A stretch of 64,000 nt of DNA, from the NCBI GenBank assembly GCA_017534745.1, contig JAFXVX010000020.1, forward strand, positions 1-64,000, given 5' to 3'. Position numbers and translations under genes: made by a program. The stretch is from Bacteroidales bacterium. Lineage in GTDB: Bacteria; Bacteroidota; Bacteroidia; Bacteroidales; UBA932. Positions 1-7,855 of the stretch are shown one piece after another (positions within the stretch are counted from its first letter, which is position 1; each line of letters starts with the position of its first letter). The notes under the pieces were generated by a model that was not told the origin of the DNA, made no database searches, and saw only the letters and a program-made list of their open reading frames with translations.

Positions 1-201
1 GAAGTCGCAGATGTCCGCCTTCACGAACACATAGTTGGGCTTGTCCTCGATGTCCCGCAGATTCTCAAGGTTCCCCGCATAGGTCAACTTGTCCAGATTG
101 ATAATCCGATAGTTAGGATACTTGTTGACCAGAAGCCGCACGACGTGGCTCCCGATGAAACCGGCACCTCCGGTGATTAAAAGATTACACTCAAATTGCA
201 T
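1..201 (-). CDS. rmlB: dTDP-glucose 4,6-dehydratase, N-terminal part (cut by window edge)
   Basis: First 67 codons of a gene that runs off the left edge. The protein starts [20 protein letters not shown], a Rossmann dinucleotide-binding motif (GGAGFIG), followed by [13 protein letters not shown], which is the signature of the RmlB family. The enzyme converts dTDP-glucose to dTDP-4-keto-6-deoxyglucose in the cytoplasm, the second step to dTDP-L-rhamnose. It is the last gene of the visible minus-strand operon, 42 nt after rmlA, which makes its substrate. The catalytic YxxxK is outside the window. The start ATG is the only one that keeps the NAD motif near the N terminus. Confidence 0.9.
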   Translation of the reverse strand, partial: MQFECNLLITGGAGFIGSHVVRLLVNKYPNYRIINLDKLTYAGNLENLRDIEDKPNYVFVKADICDF

Positions 202-243
202 GCTTATCAATAATAATTCTACTTCCTTCTGGTTAACGGCTTC

Positions 244-1125
244 CTATCTGCACTCTTCACAAATCTTCATCAAATACTGCCCATATTCATTCTTAATCAT
301 CGGCATTGCTATTTCACGGACTTTTTCCTTTGTTATCCAACCGTTTTCAAGGGCGATGCTTTCAAGACAGGCGATTTTGAGGCCGGTTCGTTTCTCGATT
401 ACCTCAACGAAGTTCGAAGCTTCGGAAAGGGAATCGTGGGTGCCGGTGTCCAGCCAGGCAAAACCGCGGTCAAGGGTTTGAACCTTGAGTTCGCCATCTT
501 TCAGGAATTCCTGGTTGACTGTTGTAATTTCCAGTTCACCGCGCGCGGATGGCTTGATATGTTTCGCGACCTCAACCACCTTATTGGGGTAGAAATACAG
601 ACCGACAACCGCATAGTTTGACTTTGGCTGCTTCGGCTTCTCTTCTATGCTCACGCAGTTGCCGTTGGCGTCAAATTCGGCCACGCCGTATCGCTCAGGG
701 TCATTAACCCTGTAACCGAAAACAGTGGCCTTGCGCTCTTCCTCCGCAACACGAACAGCGTCCTTGAGCTTAGCCGTGAAATTGCTGCCGAAGAAAATAT
801 TATCCCCCAGCACAAGGCAGGCGCTATCATCGCCTATGAACTTCTCTCCAATGATAAACGCCTGCGCAAGCCCGTCCGGGCTTGGCTGCTCAGCGTATTC
901 AAAGTTGACCCCGTAGTCGGAGCCGTCGCCGAGCAGGCGCTTGAACCCCGGCAGATCCTGCGGAGTCGAAATGACCAGTATATCCCGTATCCCCGCCAGC
1001 ATCAGCACACTGATGGGATAATACACCATCGGCTTATCATAAATGGGAATCAGCTGCTTGCTCACCCCCTTCGTCACCGGATAAAGTCTTGTGCCGGAAC
1101 CTCCGGCGAGAACGATGCCTTTCAT
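244..1125 (-). CDS. rmlA: Glucose-1-phosphate thymidylyltransferase
   Basis: 293 aa, the usual length for RmlA. It joins dTTP and glucose 1-phosphate to give dTDP-glucose, the first step of dTDP-rhamnose synthesis for surface polysaccharide. The N terminus has the nucleotidyltransferase signature [13 protein letters not shown] and then [28 protein letters not shown] carries the metal-binding Asp, and [14 protein letters not shown] is a typical RmlA stretch. It starts 1 nt after the 2-epimerase gene stops and is followed by rmlB, so these genes are surely co-transcribed. Nothing looks broken. Confidence 0.95.
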   Translation of the reverse strand: MKGIVLAGGSGTRLYPVTKGVSKQLIPIYDKPMVYYPISVLMLAGIRDILVISTPQDLPGFKRLLGDGSDYGVNFEYAEQPSPDGLAQAFIIGEKFIGDDSACLVLGDNIFFGSNFTAKLKDAVRVAEEERKATVFGYRVNDPERYGVAEFDANGNCVSIEEKPKQPKSNYAVVGLYFYPNKVVEVAKHIKPSARGELEITTVNQEFLKDGELKVQTLDRGFAWLDTGTHDSLSEASNFVEVIEKRTGLKIACLESIALENGWITKEKVREIAMPMIKNEYGQYLMKICEECR

Positions 1126-1126
1126 A

Positions 1127-2251
1127 TTATTTCCTCCAAACCATCTTATTGATAATGCCAGTGTAGCTCTGGATTATTTTGACGACTTTCGTGCTGACAT
1201 TCTCATCGGAGTACGCAGGGACTGTCAAGCCTTGATTTCCATCCTGCCACATACTGACGGCAAGATCAACCGCCTGAAGCACCTGTTCCGTCGTAATAGA
1301 ACCCGCGACGAAGATTCCTTTCTCCATAGCCTCCTGACGCTCGGTACTGGTACGCACAGACACTGCCGGGAACTTAAAATAACTACCTTCTTCGGGGATG
1401 GTTCCGGAGTCCGAAACTACGCAGAAGGCATTTTGTTGGAGCTTGTTATAATCAAAAAAGCCCAATGGCTCATGCTGTTTAACCCTCTTGTCGAACTTGA
1501 AACCCCGCTTTTCAATGAATTTTTTAGAGCGAGGATGGCAACTGTATAATATCGGCATATCGTATTTCTCGGCCATGGCATTTACAGCGTTCATGAGCGA
1601 GAAGAAGTTATTCTCGATATCGATATTCTCCTCTCTGTGAGCAGAGAGTAAGATGTATTTTCGTGGCTGGAGACCTAGCTTTTCAAGTACTTGACTGCCG
1701 TTAATCTTGTCGATATTAGCAGTCAGGACCTCTGCCATAGTTGAACCCACCTTAAATGTGTACTCCGGACGCACGCCCTGAGCAAGGACATTTCGCAGTG
1801 CAGGGTCAGAGTAGCAAAGATTGACATCGCTAGTAACATCGACAATCCGACGGATAACCTCCTCGGGAAGATTCTCATCCTTGCAGCGATTGCCAGCTTC
1901 AAGGTGGAAGATGGGAATCTTTAACCGTTTTGCGCTGATAACGCAAAGGCATGAGTTTGTGTCTCCCAAAACCAGGACGGCATCAGGCTTTTCAGCAGCA
2001 AACAACTCATAACTCTTCGCCAGCACATTACCCATTGTCTGCCCCAAATTGTCACCAACCACACCAAGGTAAAAGTCCGGTTCACGAAGGCCCAATTCAT
2101 CGAAGAAAAGTTTGTTGAGGTTGTAATCGTAGTTCTGCCCCGTATGAACTATTTTCAAGTCGAAATACCGGTCAGCCTTCTTGATGATTTCGGAAAGTTT
2201 GATAATCTCCGGGCGAGTGCCCATTACGATCATTAATTTCAGTTTGTTCAT
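1127..2251 (-). CDS. UDP-N-acetylglucosamine 2-epimerase, non-hydrolysing (FnlC/CapG-like)
   Basis: 374 aa, WecB/FnlC superfamily. Motifs seen: [13 protein letters not shown] at the N terminus, [11 protein letters not shown] in the middle, CHPRSKK and the UDP-binding [10 protein letters not shown] near residue 285. Members invert C2 of a UDP-HexNAc. Because the two genes upstream in the operon are FnlA/CapE-like and a 4-keto reductase, the best role is the last step of UDP-L-FucNAc synthesis (CapG/FnlC/WbjD), rather than the UDP-ManNAc epimerase WecB; sequence alone does not settle this. It lies 11 nt after the reductase gene and 1 nt before rmlA. Base composition is lower in GC than genes beyond position 4870. 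Confidence 0.85.
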   Translation of the reverse strand: MNKLKLMIVMGTRPEIIKLSEIIKKADRYFDLKIVHTGQNYDYNLNKLFFDELGLREPDFYLGVVGDNLGQTMGNVLAKSYELFAAEKPDAVLVLGDTNSCLCVISAKRLKIPIFHLEAGNRCKDENLPEEVIRRIVDVTSDVNLCYSDPALRNVLAQGVRPEYTFKVGSTMAEVLTANIDKINGSQVLEKLGLQPRKYILLSAHREENIDIENNFFSLMNAVNAMAEKYDMPILYSCHPRSKKFIEKRGFKFDKRVKQHEPLGFFDYNKLQQNAFCVVSDSGTIPEEGSYFKFPAVSVRTSTERQEAMEKGIFVAGSITTEQVLQAVDLAVSMWQDGNQGLTVPAYSDENVSTKVVKIIQSYTGIINKMVWRK

Positions 2252-2262
2252 ATCGTGATATT

Positions 2263-3138
2263 TTATTGATTCTTAGAATAATAATATGCCGGATAAAGGT
2301 CGGGATGGCTCTCAATCCACTCTTTCATTTCTATGATTTGGGGCTCGTAGTCCTTAATTTTGATATGATAGTTACCCCAAAATGGAACAAGTGACTTATC
2401 TACACGTTTGTTGTTCACAGGAACGATTGAACGACCCGCCGGAAAATATTTTTCAAACAATGAAATCAGTTGAAATTTACTAACGGGACTGTCAGGGGCG
2501 GCCTGAAACACTCCATGAGCATTCTGATTAAGGAGGTTCTCCACCGTCTTTGCATATTCAAGGGTTGTCAGGCCCGTCCAGATGGCATTCATATATCCGT
2601 TCACGCTACCTTGCTGCTTTAAATACCAATTAAGAAGGCTTCCGTCGTCATCTTTCAAAGCAGGACCAATTAAGGAAACGCGGATAGTAATATCCTTGTT
2701 GTTATCAAGTTCCCCTACCGCCTTAGTGCGCGCATAAAAACTGGTTGCGTCAGGTGTGTCTTCCAGTACGTATTGTCCCTTTGCACCGGAAAAAATACAA
2801 TCGGTACTTCTGTGAACTACTACTATTCCCGTCTGAGCCGTTAATCCTTCAAGAAGATGAGGGAAATATGTATTGATGTAAGCTGCCTCAGCCTTATTAT
2901 CTTCTGCTGTCTGATTTACAACTGCCGTGCAATTGATGATTGCATCCGGCTTAAATTCTTTGATTGCTGCTTCTATTTGGCTACCACTATAATAGCTGCC
3001 CCTATATTGTGGAACAAAATCCGCGAGTTCAGGATCATAACCCGAAACCACATGTCCACGTTCTTTAAAATACAGTGCAATGACGTGGCCTATAAGCCCA
3101 TTGCAACCTATGACGAAAACTCTCATCTTATTTGGCAA
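2263..3138 (-). CDS. RmlD-like SDR reductase, probable sugar-nucleotide 4-keto reductase
   Basis: 291 aa extended short-chain dehydrogenase resembling dTDP-4-dehydrorhamnose reductase. The nucleotide motif is GCNGLIGHV near residue 12, the serine is in STDCIFSG, and the catalytic pair is in YARTKAVGE. Its place between FnlA/CapE and the 2-epimerase is where FnlB/CapF/WbjC, the C4 reductase of UDP-L-FucNAc synthesis, is normally found. CapF proteins are about 370 aa with a C-terminal cupin domain; this protein is about 80 residues shorter and shows no cupin, so it may be a non-homologous replacement or make a different sugar. The first ATG overlaps the upstream gene by 11 nt; a second ATG at 3126 (MRVFVIG) would leave a 1-nt gap and is equally likely. 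Confidence 0.8.
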   Translation of the reverse strand: MPNKMRVFVIGCNGLIGHVIALYFKERGHVVSGYDPELADFVPQYRGSYYSGSQIEAAIKEFKPDAIINCTAVVNQTAEDNKAEAAYINTYFPHLLEGLTAQTGIVVVHRSTDCIFSGAKGQYVLEDTPDATSFYARTKAVGELDNNKDITIRVSLIGPALKDDDGSLLNWYLKQQGSVNGYMNAIWTGLTTLEYAKTVENLLNQNAHGVFQAAPDSPVSKFQLISLFEKYFPAGRSIVPVNNKRVDKSLVPFWGNYHIKIKDYEPQIIEMKEWIESHPDLYPAYYYSKNQ

Positions 3139-4177
3139 TATTCTCTATTCCATTGAGTTCGTTCTGTATGTATTCCAGAGACAGAAGTTTTTCCTTAACC
3201 TGTTCTACATTAAGCCGAATGGTATTGTCGGAGTTGAACTCTGTAAGGATGTTACGTTTGTCATTGCCCTCGGTGAAGTATTTGTCGTAATTCAGGTCAC
3301 GGTTGTCGGCTGGAACGCGGTAGAAGTTTCCTTCGTCAATGGCCTTCGCGCACTCTTCGTTAGTAAGTAGGGTCTCATAAAGTTTCTCACCGTGACGGAT
3401 ACCTATAACCTTAATCTGGGACTTGTCTCCGCCGAAGATTTCGCATACAGCCTCAGCCTGCGTCTGTATGGTACACGCAGGGGCTTTCTGAACGAAAATA
3501 TCACCGCTACGGCCATGTTCGAAGGCAAAAAGAACGAGATCAATAGCTTCGTCAAGAGACATAATGAAGCGAGTCATCTTAGGTTCGGTAATGGTTATAG
3601 GATTCCCTTCCTTGATTTGTGATATCCATAGAGGCACTACGCTTCCGCGACTGCAAAGAACATTGCCATAGCGTGTGCAGGCAATCATTGTATCGCCGGA
3701 ATTACGGCTTTTTGCAACCGCCACCTTTTCCTCAATAGCTTTCGTAATTCCCATAGCATTAATAGGATATGCTGCCTTGTCCGTAGAGAGGCAAATAACG
3801 GCCTGGACCTTCGCTTCAATTGCGGCCGTGAGAATGTTATCGGTGCCGATAACATTAGTCCTCACGGCTTCCATAGGAAAGAACTCGCACGATGGTACCT
3901 GCTTTAACGCAGCCGCATGAAACACGAAATCCACATTAGCCATCGCAGACTTGCAAGAATTCAAATCGCGAACGTCGCCGATGTAGAACTTGATCTTGTG
4001 CGCCACATCGGGATACTTCGCCTGATACTCATGCCTCATATCGTCCTGCTTCTTCTCGTCCCGCGAGAAAATCCTGATCTCGCCGATGTCCGTCCTCAGG
4101 AACCGCTTCAACACCGCGTTCCCGAAACTCCCGGTCCCCCCGGTGATCATCAAAACTTTGTCTTTGAAAATGCTCAT
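3128..4177 (-). CDS. UDP-GlcNAc 4,6-dehydratase/5-epimerase (FnlA/CapE-like)
   Basis: 349 aa from MSIFKDKVLMITGG; a longer open frame to 4219 adds 14 poorly fitting residues, so 4177 is preferred. The dinucleotide motif is TGGTGSFG. The active-site region reads STDKAAYPINAMGITKA: the position of the usual catalytic Tyr of YxxxK holds Met, which is known for CapE/FnlA-type inverting dehydratases. The enzyme acts on UDP-GlcNAc in the cytoplasm as the first step to UDP-L-FucNAc. First gene of the minus operon that continues through the reductase, 2-epimerase, rmlA and rmlB. It diverges from the small gene at 4347 with 169 nt between the starts. Confidence 0.88.
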   Translation of the reverse strand: MSIFKDKVLMITGGTGSFGNAVLKRFLRTDIGEIRIFSRDEKKQDDMRHEYQAKYPDVAHKIKFYIGDVRDLNSCKSAMANVDFVFHAAALKQVPSCEFFPMEAVRTNVIGTDNILTAAIEAKVQAVICLSTDKAAYPINAMGITKAIEEKVAVAKSRNSGDTMIACTRYGNVLCSRGSVVPLWISQIKEGNPITITEPKMTRFIMSLDEAIDLVLFAFEHGRSGDIFVQKAPACTIQTQAEAVCEIFGGDKSQIKVIGIRHGEKLYETLLTNEECAKAIDEGNFYRVPADNRDLNYDKYFTEGNDKRNILTEFNSDNTIRLNVEQVKEKLLSLEYIQNELNGIENIAK

Positions 4178-4346
4178 TATAATTGTTGATAAAATATTGC
4201 GTAAATTACTGTCTGTCAAATGATACCAATAAAAAACGAATCACATCGCCCAGCGCAACGCCTTGAGTTGTAACTCATTGTAAATTAAGCGTTTAATCTT
4301 CGTTATTTGAATATTTTTTGCTTATCTTGCCGGAAAATAGAAACGT

Positions 4347-4868
4347 ATGTCAACGCTCGATTTAAATAAACCGGTTATAATTCTATCAGGAAACGAATTC
4401 CTCCCAAAGCCCGGAATCACATTTGCCCAACAAGTACTGGAGTTCTTCATTTCCCAGGGCGGTCTGGCTCATTCTCCGTGGGGTGATGTCTTACTTGATA
4501 TGAAAGGTATTCAATCAGACAAGTCACATGGTATAGGCCGTATCAAAGCCGCATCATTTGCTGCGATAAAGGATGTCTTGGAAAAGGGCCAGATTATCCT
4601 ACCTCTGGACTACTATGCCACTAATGGCAAAAAACAAATGACTGGGATGATGGCAGCTCCAATCCTTATAGGAGATGATTCTTTTATCTGCGTGGTGGTC
4701 GTTATTTTCAATCTGAAAGAACGTCGATTGTACCTTCACGAAACCTTTTTAACGGAAAAAATCCCGGAGATTGCTGCATCTAGCTTGGTTCGTGGCAGCA
4801 GTGCTGCGTCACCGCAATCTCAGGGAAGTATCGCAAAGGTACTACAGAGATTGCTAAAATCCAAATAA
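4347..4868 (+). CDS. Stand-alone toxin-like domain protein (phage polyvalent-protein nuclease type)
   Basis: 173 aa, no signal peptide or membrane segment. From residue 59 it reads SHGIGRIKAASFAAI, then DVLEKGQIIL, MAAPILIGDDSF, VVVVIFN and RLYLHETFL. This order (HGIGR.KaaaF, vLe.G.vi, aAPi.Ig, vvV, yyLHE) is what I know from the barnase/EndoU/colicin E5/RelE-like domains at the ends of MuF and other large polyvalent phage proteins. Here the domain is alone, with a hydrophobic N-terminal extension and a Ser/Ala-rich tail. No antitoxin or immunity gene is adjacent: it diverges from fnlA and meets ugd tail to tail with 3 nt between. GC is lower than the genes to its right. Function is inferred from motif order only; nuclease activity is not shown. 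Confidence 0.55.
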   Translation: MSTLDLNKPVIILSGNEFLPKPGITFAQQVLEFFISQGGLAHSPWGDVLLDMKGIQSDKSHGIGRIKAASFAAIKDVLEKGQIILPLDYYATNGKKQMTGMMAAPILIGDDSFICVVVVIFNLKERRLYLHETFLTEKIPEIAASSLVRGSSAASPQSQGSIAKVLQRLLKSK

Positions 4869-4871
4869 TTA

Positions 4872-6254
4872 TTAATCTTTCCTGAACAAATCCCTTGTGT
4901 AGACCTTGTCGGCGACGTCGTCGAGGGCGGAGGGGTCGTAGCGGTTGGCGATGATGGCGTCGGACTGCGACTTGAAGGCGGCGAGGTCGTTGACGATGCG
5001 GCTGCCGAAGAAGGTCGTGCCGTCTTCGAGGGCCGGTTCGTAAACGATGACGCGCGCGCCTTTGGCTTTGATGCGCTTCATGATGCCCTGGATCGCGCTC
5101 TGGCGGAAGTTGTCGGAGCCGGTCTTCATCGTGAGGCGATAGACGCCGATGGTGACGTCCTTCTCCGCGGCGGCGTCCCAGGCGTTGCGGCCGCTGTAGC
5201 TGTAGTAGCCGGCCTTTTCGAGCACACGGTCGGCGATGTAATCCTTACGGGTGCGGTTTGATTCGACGATGGCCTTTATGAGGTTCTCCGGCACATCGTT
5301 GAAGTTGGCGAGCAACTGCTTGGTGTCCTTCGGCAGGCAGTAGCCGCCGTAGCCGAAGGAGGGGTTGTTGTAGTGATTGCCGATACGGGGATCCAGGCAC
5401 ACGCCCTCGATGATGGCCTGAGTGTCTAGGCCCTTCATCTCGGCGTAGGTGTCGAGCTCGTTGAAATAGCTCACGCGCAGGGCCAGGTAGGTGTTTGCGA
5501 ACAGCTTCACCGCCTCCGCCTCCGTCGAACCCATCAGCAGCACCGGCACATCCTCCTTCAGCGCCCCGGCCTTGATCAGGCCGGCGAAGGTCTCCGCCGC
5601 GGAGCGCATAGATTTCTCGACTCCGGCTTCGCCTTCGCTCGAAATGACAGATTCCTTCGCTTCGCTCGGAATGACAGGCACCCCACCTTTGTCATTTCGA
5701 CCGAGCGCAGCGAGCGGAGAAATCTCCTCGTACCCCACGATGATCCTGCTGGGATACAGGTTGTCGTAGAGGGCCTTGCTTTCGCGGAGGAACTCCGGGG
5801 CGAAGATGATGCGCGGCGTCACGACGCGGAAGCTGCCGTCCGCGAGCCTCTCGCGGTAGCTGAATTTCTCCCGCACAGCGGCCGTATACCCTACCGGCAC
5901 CGTGGACTTTATCACCATCACAGCGTCCGGATTCACCTCCAGCACCATCTCGATGACCTCCTCCACGTGCGACGTGTCGAAGAAATTCTTCTTGGAGTCG
6001 TAGTTGGTCGGCGTCGCAATCACGACGAAGTCCGCGTCGCGATACGCCTCCTTCCCGTCAAGCGTCGCTCTCAGGTCCAGCTCCTTCTCCGCAAAATACT
6101 TCTCAATGTACTCATCAGCTATCGGGCTCTCCCGGCGGTTGATCTTTTCCACCTTCTCCGGCACAACATCCACCGCCACCACAGAGTTCCTCTGCGACAG
6201 CAGCGTCGCCATGCTCAGCCCAACGTATCCTGTTCCTGCTATTGCTATTTTCAT
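4872..6254 (-). CDS. ugd: UDP-glucose 6-dehydrogenase with in-frame repeat insertion
   Basis: 460 aa; the family is usually near 390-440. It oxidises UDP-glucose (or a related UDP-sugar) to the uronate. N-terminal NAD motif [33 protein letters not shown], and catalytic Cys in [14 protein letters not shown]. The extra length comes from about 39 residues (about 177-215, starting [11 protein letters not shown] and containing VIPSEAKES) that match no dehydrogenase region; they are encoded by a palindromic dispersed repeat also present in the next gene. Its product feeds the 4-epimerase encoded at 6704. UDP-ManNAc dehydrogenase is a less likely alternative. The gene ends 3 nt from the stop of the toxin-like gene. 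Confidence 0.9.
   Translation of the reverse strand: MKIAIAGTGYVGLSMATLLSQRNSVVAVDVVPEKVEKINRRESPIADEYIEKYFAEKELDLRATLDGKEAYRDADFVVIATPTNYDSKKNFFDTSHVEEVIEMVLEVNPDAVMVIKSTVPVGYTAAVREKFSYRERLADGSFRVVTPRIIFAPEFLRESKALYDNLYPSRIIVGYEEISPLAALGRNDKGGVPVIPSEAKESVISSEGEAGVEKSMRSAAETFAGLIKAGALKEDVPVLLMGSTEAEAVKLFANTYLALRVSYFNELDTYAEMKGLDTQAIIEGVCLDPRIGNHYNNPSFGYGGYCLPKDTKQLLANFNDVPENLIKAIVESNRTRKDYIADRVLEKAGYYSYSGRNAWDAAAEKDVTIGVYRLTMKTGSDNFRQSAIQGIMKRIKAKGARVIVYEPALEDGTTFFGSRIVNDLAAFKSQSDAIIANRYDPSALDDVADKVYTRDLFRKD
5611..5727. repeat. Palindromic dispersed element, copy A (inside ugd)
   Basis: Ends are inverted repeats: GATTTCTCGA...TCGAAATGACA on one side and TGTCATTTCGA...GGAGAAATC on the other. 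Bases 5644-5727 are identical to 7020-7103. Its length keeps the ugd frame open. In the minus-strand frame it encodes [11 protein letters not shown] and VIPSEAKES. Resembles, in concept, protein-coding palindromic elements known from Rickettsia; relation to any named element is not claimed. Confidence 0.9.
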
Positions 6255-6321
6255 ATTATCACCTTATCGGAAAAAATCTCAAAATAATTTGTCCAGCTAT
6301 TGTAATTCCCTTATTTTATCG

Positions 6322-6329
6322 TACCTTTG
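6322..6329 (+). promoter_or_regulatory. -7 promoter element TACCTTTG
   Basis: Exact match to the Bacteroidota -7 consensus TAnnTTTG. It lies 7 nt before the ATG of a 12-codon reading frame and 51 nt before a terminator-like hairpin, and drives the plus strand between two minus-strand genes. Confidence 0.6.
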
Positions 6330-6336
6330 TCCCAGC

Positions 6337-6375
6337 ATGATTGAATTAGGCTGTCGAATCAGCCGCGATTTGTAA
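6337..6375 (+). CDS. Possible 12-aa leader peptide
   Basis: Reads MIELGCRISRDL then TAA. The ATG begins 7 nt after the -7 element, so it would be at or within a few nt of the transcript start. It ends 5 nt before a strong hairpin followed by TTTTT. The arrangement promoter, tiny frame, terminator, small gene is that of a transcription attenuator, but a chance frame on a short RNA is also possible. No ribosome-binding site is expected if the RNA is leaderless. Confidence 0.35.
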   Translation: MIELGCRISRDL

Positions 6376-6380
6376 GACAG

Positions 6381-6418
6381 AAAGAGCATATTTCCCGTGA
6401 GGGACAATGCTCTTTTTC
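6381..6418 (+). terminator. Terminator or attenuator hairpin
   Basis: Perfect 9-bp outer stem AAAGAGCAT (6381-6389) with ATGCTCTTT (6407-6415), an inner stem TCCC-GTGA-GGGA, then TTCC; the 3' arm ends in a run of five T. Together with the promoter at 6322 it would give an RNA of about 80 nt. Confidence 0.6.
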
Positions 6419-6483
6419 CGTTCTAAAACGGATGGGCTAGATTCTCGACCCTCCTCCATTGACATTCCATATTTAATCATGCA

Positions 6484-6624
6484 ATGTCTTACAAGTATGT
6501 CAAAGTGACGATTGTCGTTATTCTCGCACAAGGTGCGAATGATCGTCCCGTCCACGTACGGGCCTATTACAGGCTCCGCAACGGACGTCGCGAGCGCGTA
6601 AGAGCTCATATGCGCAGCCGATAG
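6484..6624 (+). CDS. Small basic protein, 46 aa
   Basis: Starts MSYKYVKVTIVVILAQ, then NDRPVHVRAYYRLRNGRR and ends VRAHMRSR. The pattern VHVRaYYR-NGRR-eRVRaH is strongly basic and recalls short conserved Bacteroidales hypothetical proteins; the reading is too regular for random sequence. Start chosen at the ATG that leaves no upstream in-frame extension. It is preceded by the promoter/leader/hairpin at 6322-6418 and followed by an imperfect hairpin (GAGCTG 6661-6666 with CAGCTC 6677-6682). A competing 121-codon minus-strand frame covers the same bases. Function unknown; nucleic-acid binding would fit the charge. Confidence 0.45.
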   Translation: MSYKYVKVTIVVILAQGANDRPVHVRAYYRLRNGRRERVRAHMRSR

Positions 6625-6703
6625 AGGCTGACCGATCGTTCTTCCCCGCCATCCGTTCGGGAGCTGTCTGAAAGGGCAGCTCTCGTTATGTAAACGCAAA
6701 ACG

Positions 6704-7843
6704 TTATGCATAATATTCTTTATACCACTCGGCGAACTTGCGAAGACCTTCCCTCAGGGGGATGTGCGGGGTGAAGCCGAAGTCGCGCTCGAGGGCGGAC
6801 GAGTCGGCGTAAGTCACCGGCACGTCGCCCGGCTGCATCGGCACGAGCTCCTTGTGCGCCTCGAAGTCGTAGTCCGCCGAAAGCACTCCCGCGCGCACCA
6901 ACTCCTCCTGCAGTATCTGCACGAACTCCAGCAGGTTCTCCGGCTGCCCCCCGCCGATGTTGTAGATCGCATAAGGGACGTCCGGCGCAGCGGAGGAGAT
7001 ACGCTCGCTATCGCTCGGTATGACAGATTCCTTCGCTTCGCTCGGAATGACAGGCACCCCACCTTTGTCATTTCGACCGAGCGCAGCGAGCGGAGAAATC
7101 TCCGCCCCAGGGGCCCTTCCCATCACCCGCACGAGGCCTTCGACGATGTCGTCGATGTAGGTGAAGTCGCGGCGACAGTTGCCGTAGTTGAAGATGCGGA
7201 TCGTCTCGCCGCGACGGAGCTTGTCCGTGAAGCCGAAATACGCCATATCCGGCCTTCCGGCAGGACCGTACACCGTAAAAAACCGCAGTCCGGTCGTCGG
7301 GATACCGTATAGTTTGCTGTAGCAATACGCCATCAGCTCGTTGCTCTTTTTTGTTGCCGCATACAGCGACACGGGATTGTCCACCCTGTCATCCACCGAG
7401 AACGGCACCTTCTTGTTCCCCCCATACACACTGCTAGATGACGCATACACCAAATGCCCCACCGGATGTCTCCTGCACGCCTCCAGAATATTGTAGAACC
7501 CCATCACATTGCTCTCCATGTACACATCCGGATTCTCAATACTGTACCTCACCCCCGCCTGCGCCGCCAGATTCACCACCACATCAAACTCATTCTCCCC
7601 AAACAACTTCTCTACGAGCACCCTGTCCGCAATGCTTCCTTTGATGAAGTTCCAGGAATGTTCGGGATGCTCTGATGCAGAAGAGGCGATAAGGTTCAAC
7701 CTGTATTCCTTCAGCGACGGGTCGTAGTAGTCGTTGAGATTGTCGAGGCCGACGATCTCAACGGGCTCACTTCCCCTCAGGAGCCTCAGCACGAGGTTCG
7801 CCCCAATAAACCCGGCCGCGCCGGTCACAAGTATCTTTTTCAT
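6704..7843 (-). CDS. UDP-glucuronate 4-epimerase-like SDR with in-frame repeat insertion
   Basis: 379 aa extended SDR. NAD motif TGAAGFIGANLVLRLL at the N terminus, substrate serine region YASSSSVYGGN, catalytic Tyr/Lys in YAATKKSNELMA, then GLRFFTVYGPAGRPDMA, which is typical of CapI/GlcA epimerases. It interconverts UDP-GlcA and UDP-GalA; the gene next to it makes UDP-GlcA. Residues about 247-282 ([21 protein letters not shown]) are an insertion encoded by repeat copy B, between the RRDFTYIDDIVEG region and the C-terminal domain. Family length without it would be about 340 aa. It is 12 nt downstream of the nucleotidyltransferase gene and is probably in the flippase operon. Confidence 0.88.
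   Translation of the reverse strand: MKKILVTGAAGFIGANLVLRLLRGSEPVEIVGLDNLNDYYDPSLKEYRLNLIASSASEHPEHSWNFIKGSIADRVLVEKLFGENEFDVVVNLAAQAGVRYSIENPDVYMESNVMGFYNILEACRRHPVGHLVYASSSSVYGGNKKVPFSVDDRVDNPVSLYAATKKSNELMAYCYSKLYGIPTTGLRFFTVYGPAGRPDMAYFGFTDKLRRGETIRIFNYGNCRRDFTYIDDIVEGLVRVMGRAPGAEISPLAALGRNDKGGVPVIPSEAKESVIPSDSERISSAAPDVPYAIYNIGGGQPENLLEFVQILQEELVRAGVLSADYDFEAHKELVPMQPGDVPVTYADSSALERDFGFTPHIPLREGLRKFAEWYKEYYA
6996..7103. repeat. Palindromic dispersed element, copy B (inside the epimerase gene)
   Basis: Shares 84 identical bases (7020-7103) with copy A in ugd and has a diverged outer left part (6996-7019). Keeps the epimerase frame open and is read in the same frame as copy A. Confidence 0.9.
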
Positions 7844-7855
7844 AACTCTTTTTCT

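Larger units (their letters stand above)
6255..6703. other. 449-nt interval between ugd and the epimerase gene
   Basis: Contains the plus-strand unit described separately: promoter 6322, possible leader peptide 6337, hairpin 6381, 46-aa gene 6484, weak hairpin 6661. 6255-6320 is AT-rich and probably holds the minus-strand promoter of ugd. 6419-6483 shows nothing definite. Confidence 0.5.

Noticed and set aside
6346..6711. 121-codon minus-strand frame between ugd and the epimerase gene
   Set aside because: Overlaps the epimerase end, crosses the hairpin at 6381 and competes with the better-supported plus-strand small gene; no motif.
5611..7103. Copies A and B as parts of an insertion sequence
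   Set aside because: No transposase frame, only about 110 bp long and no target duplications that I can see; they behave as a short repeat.
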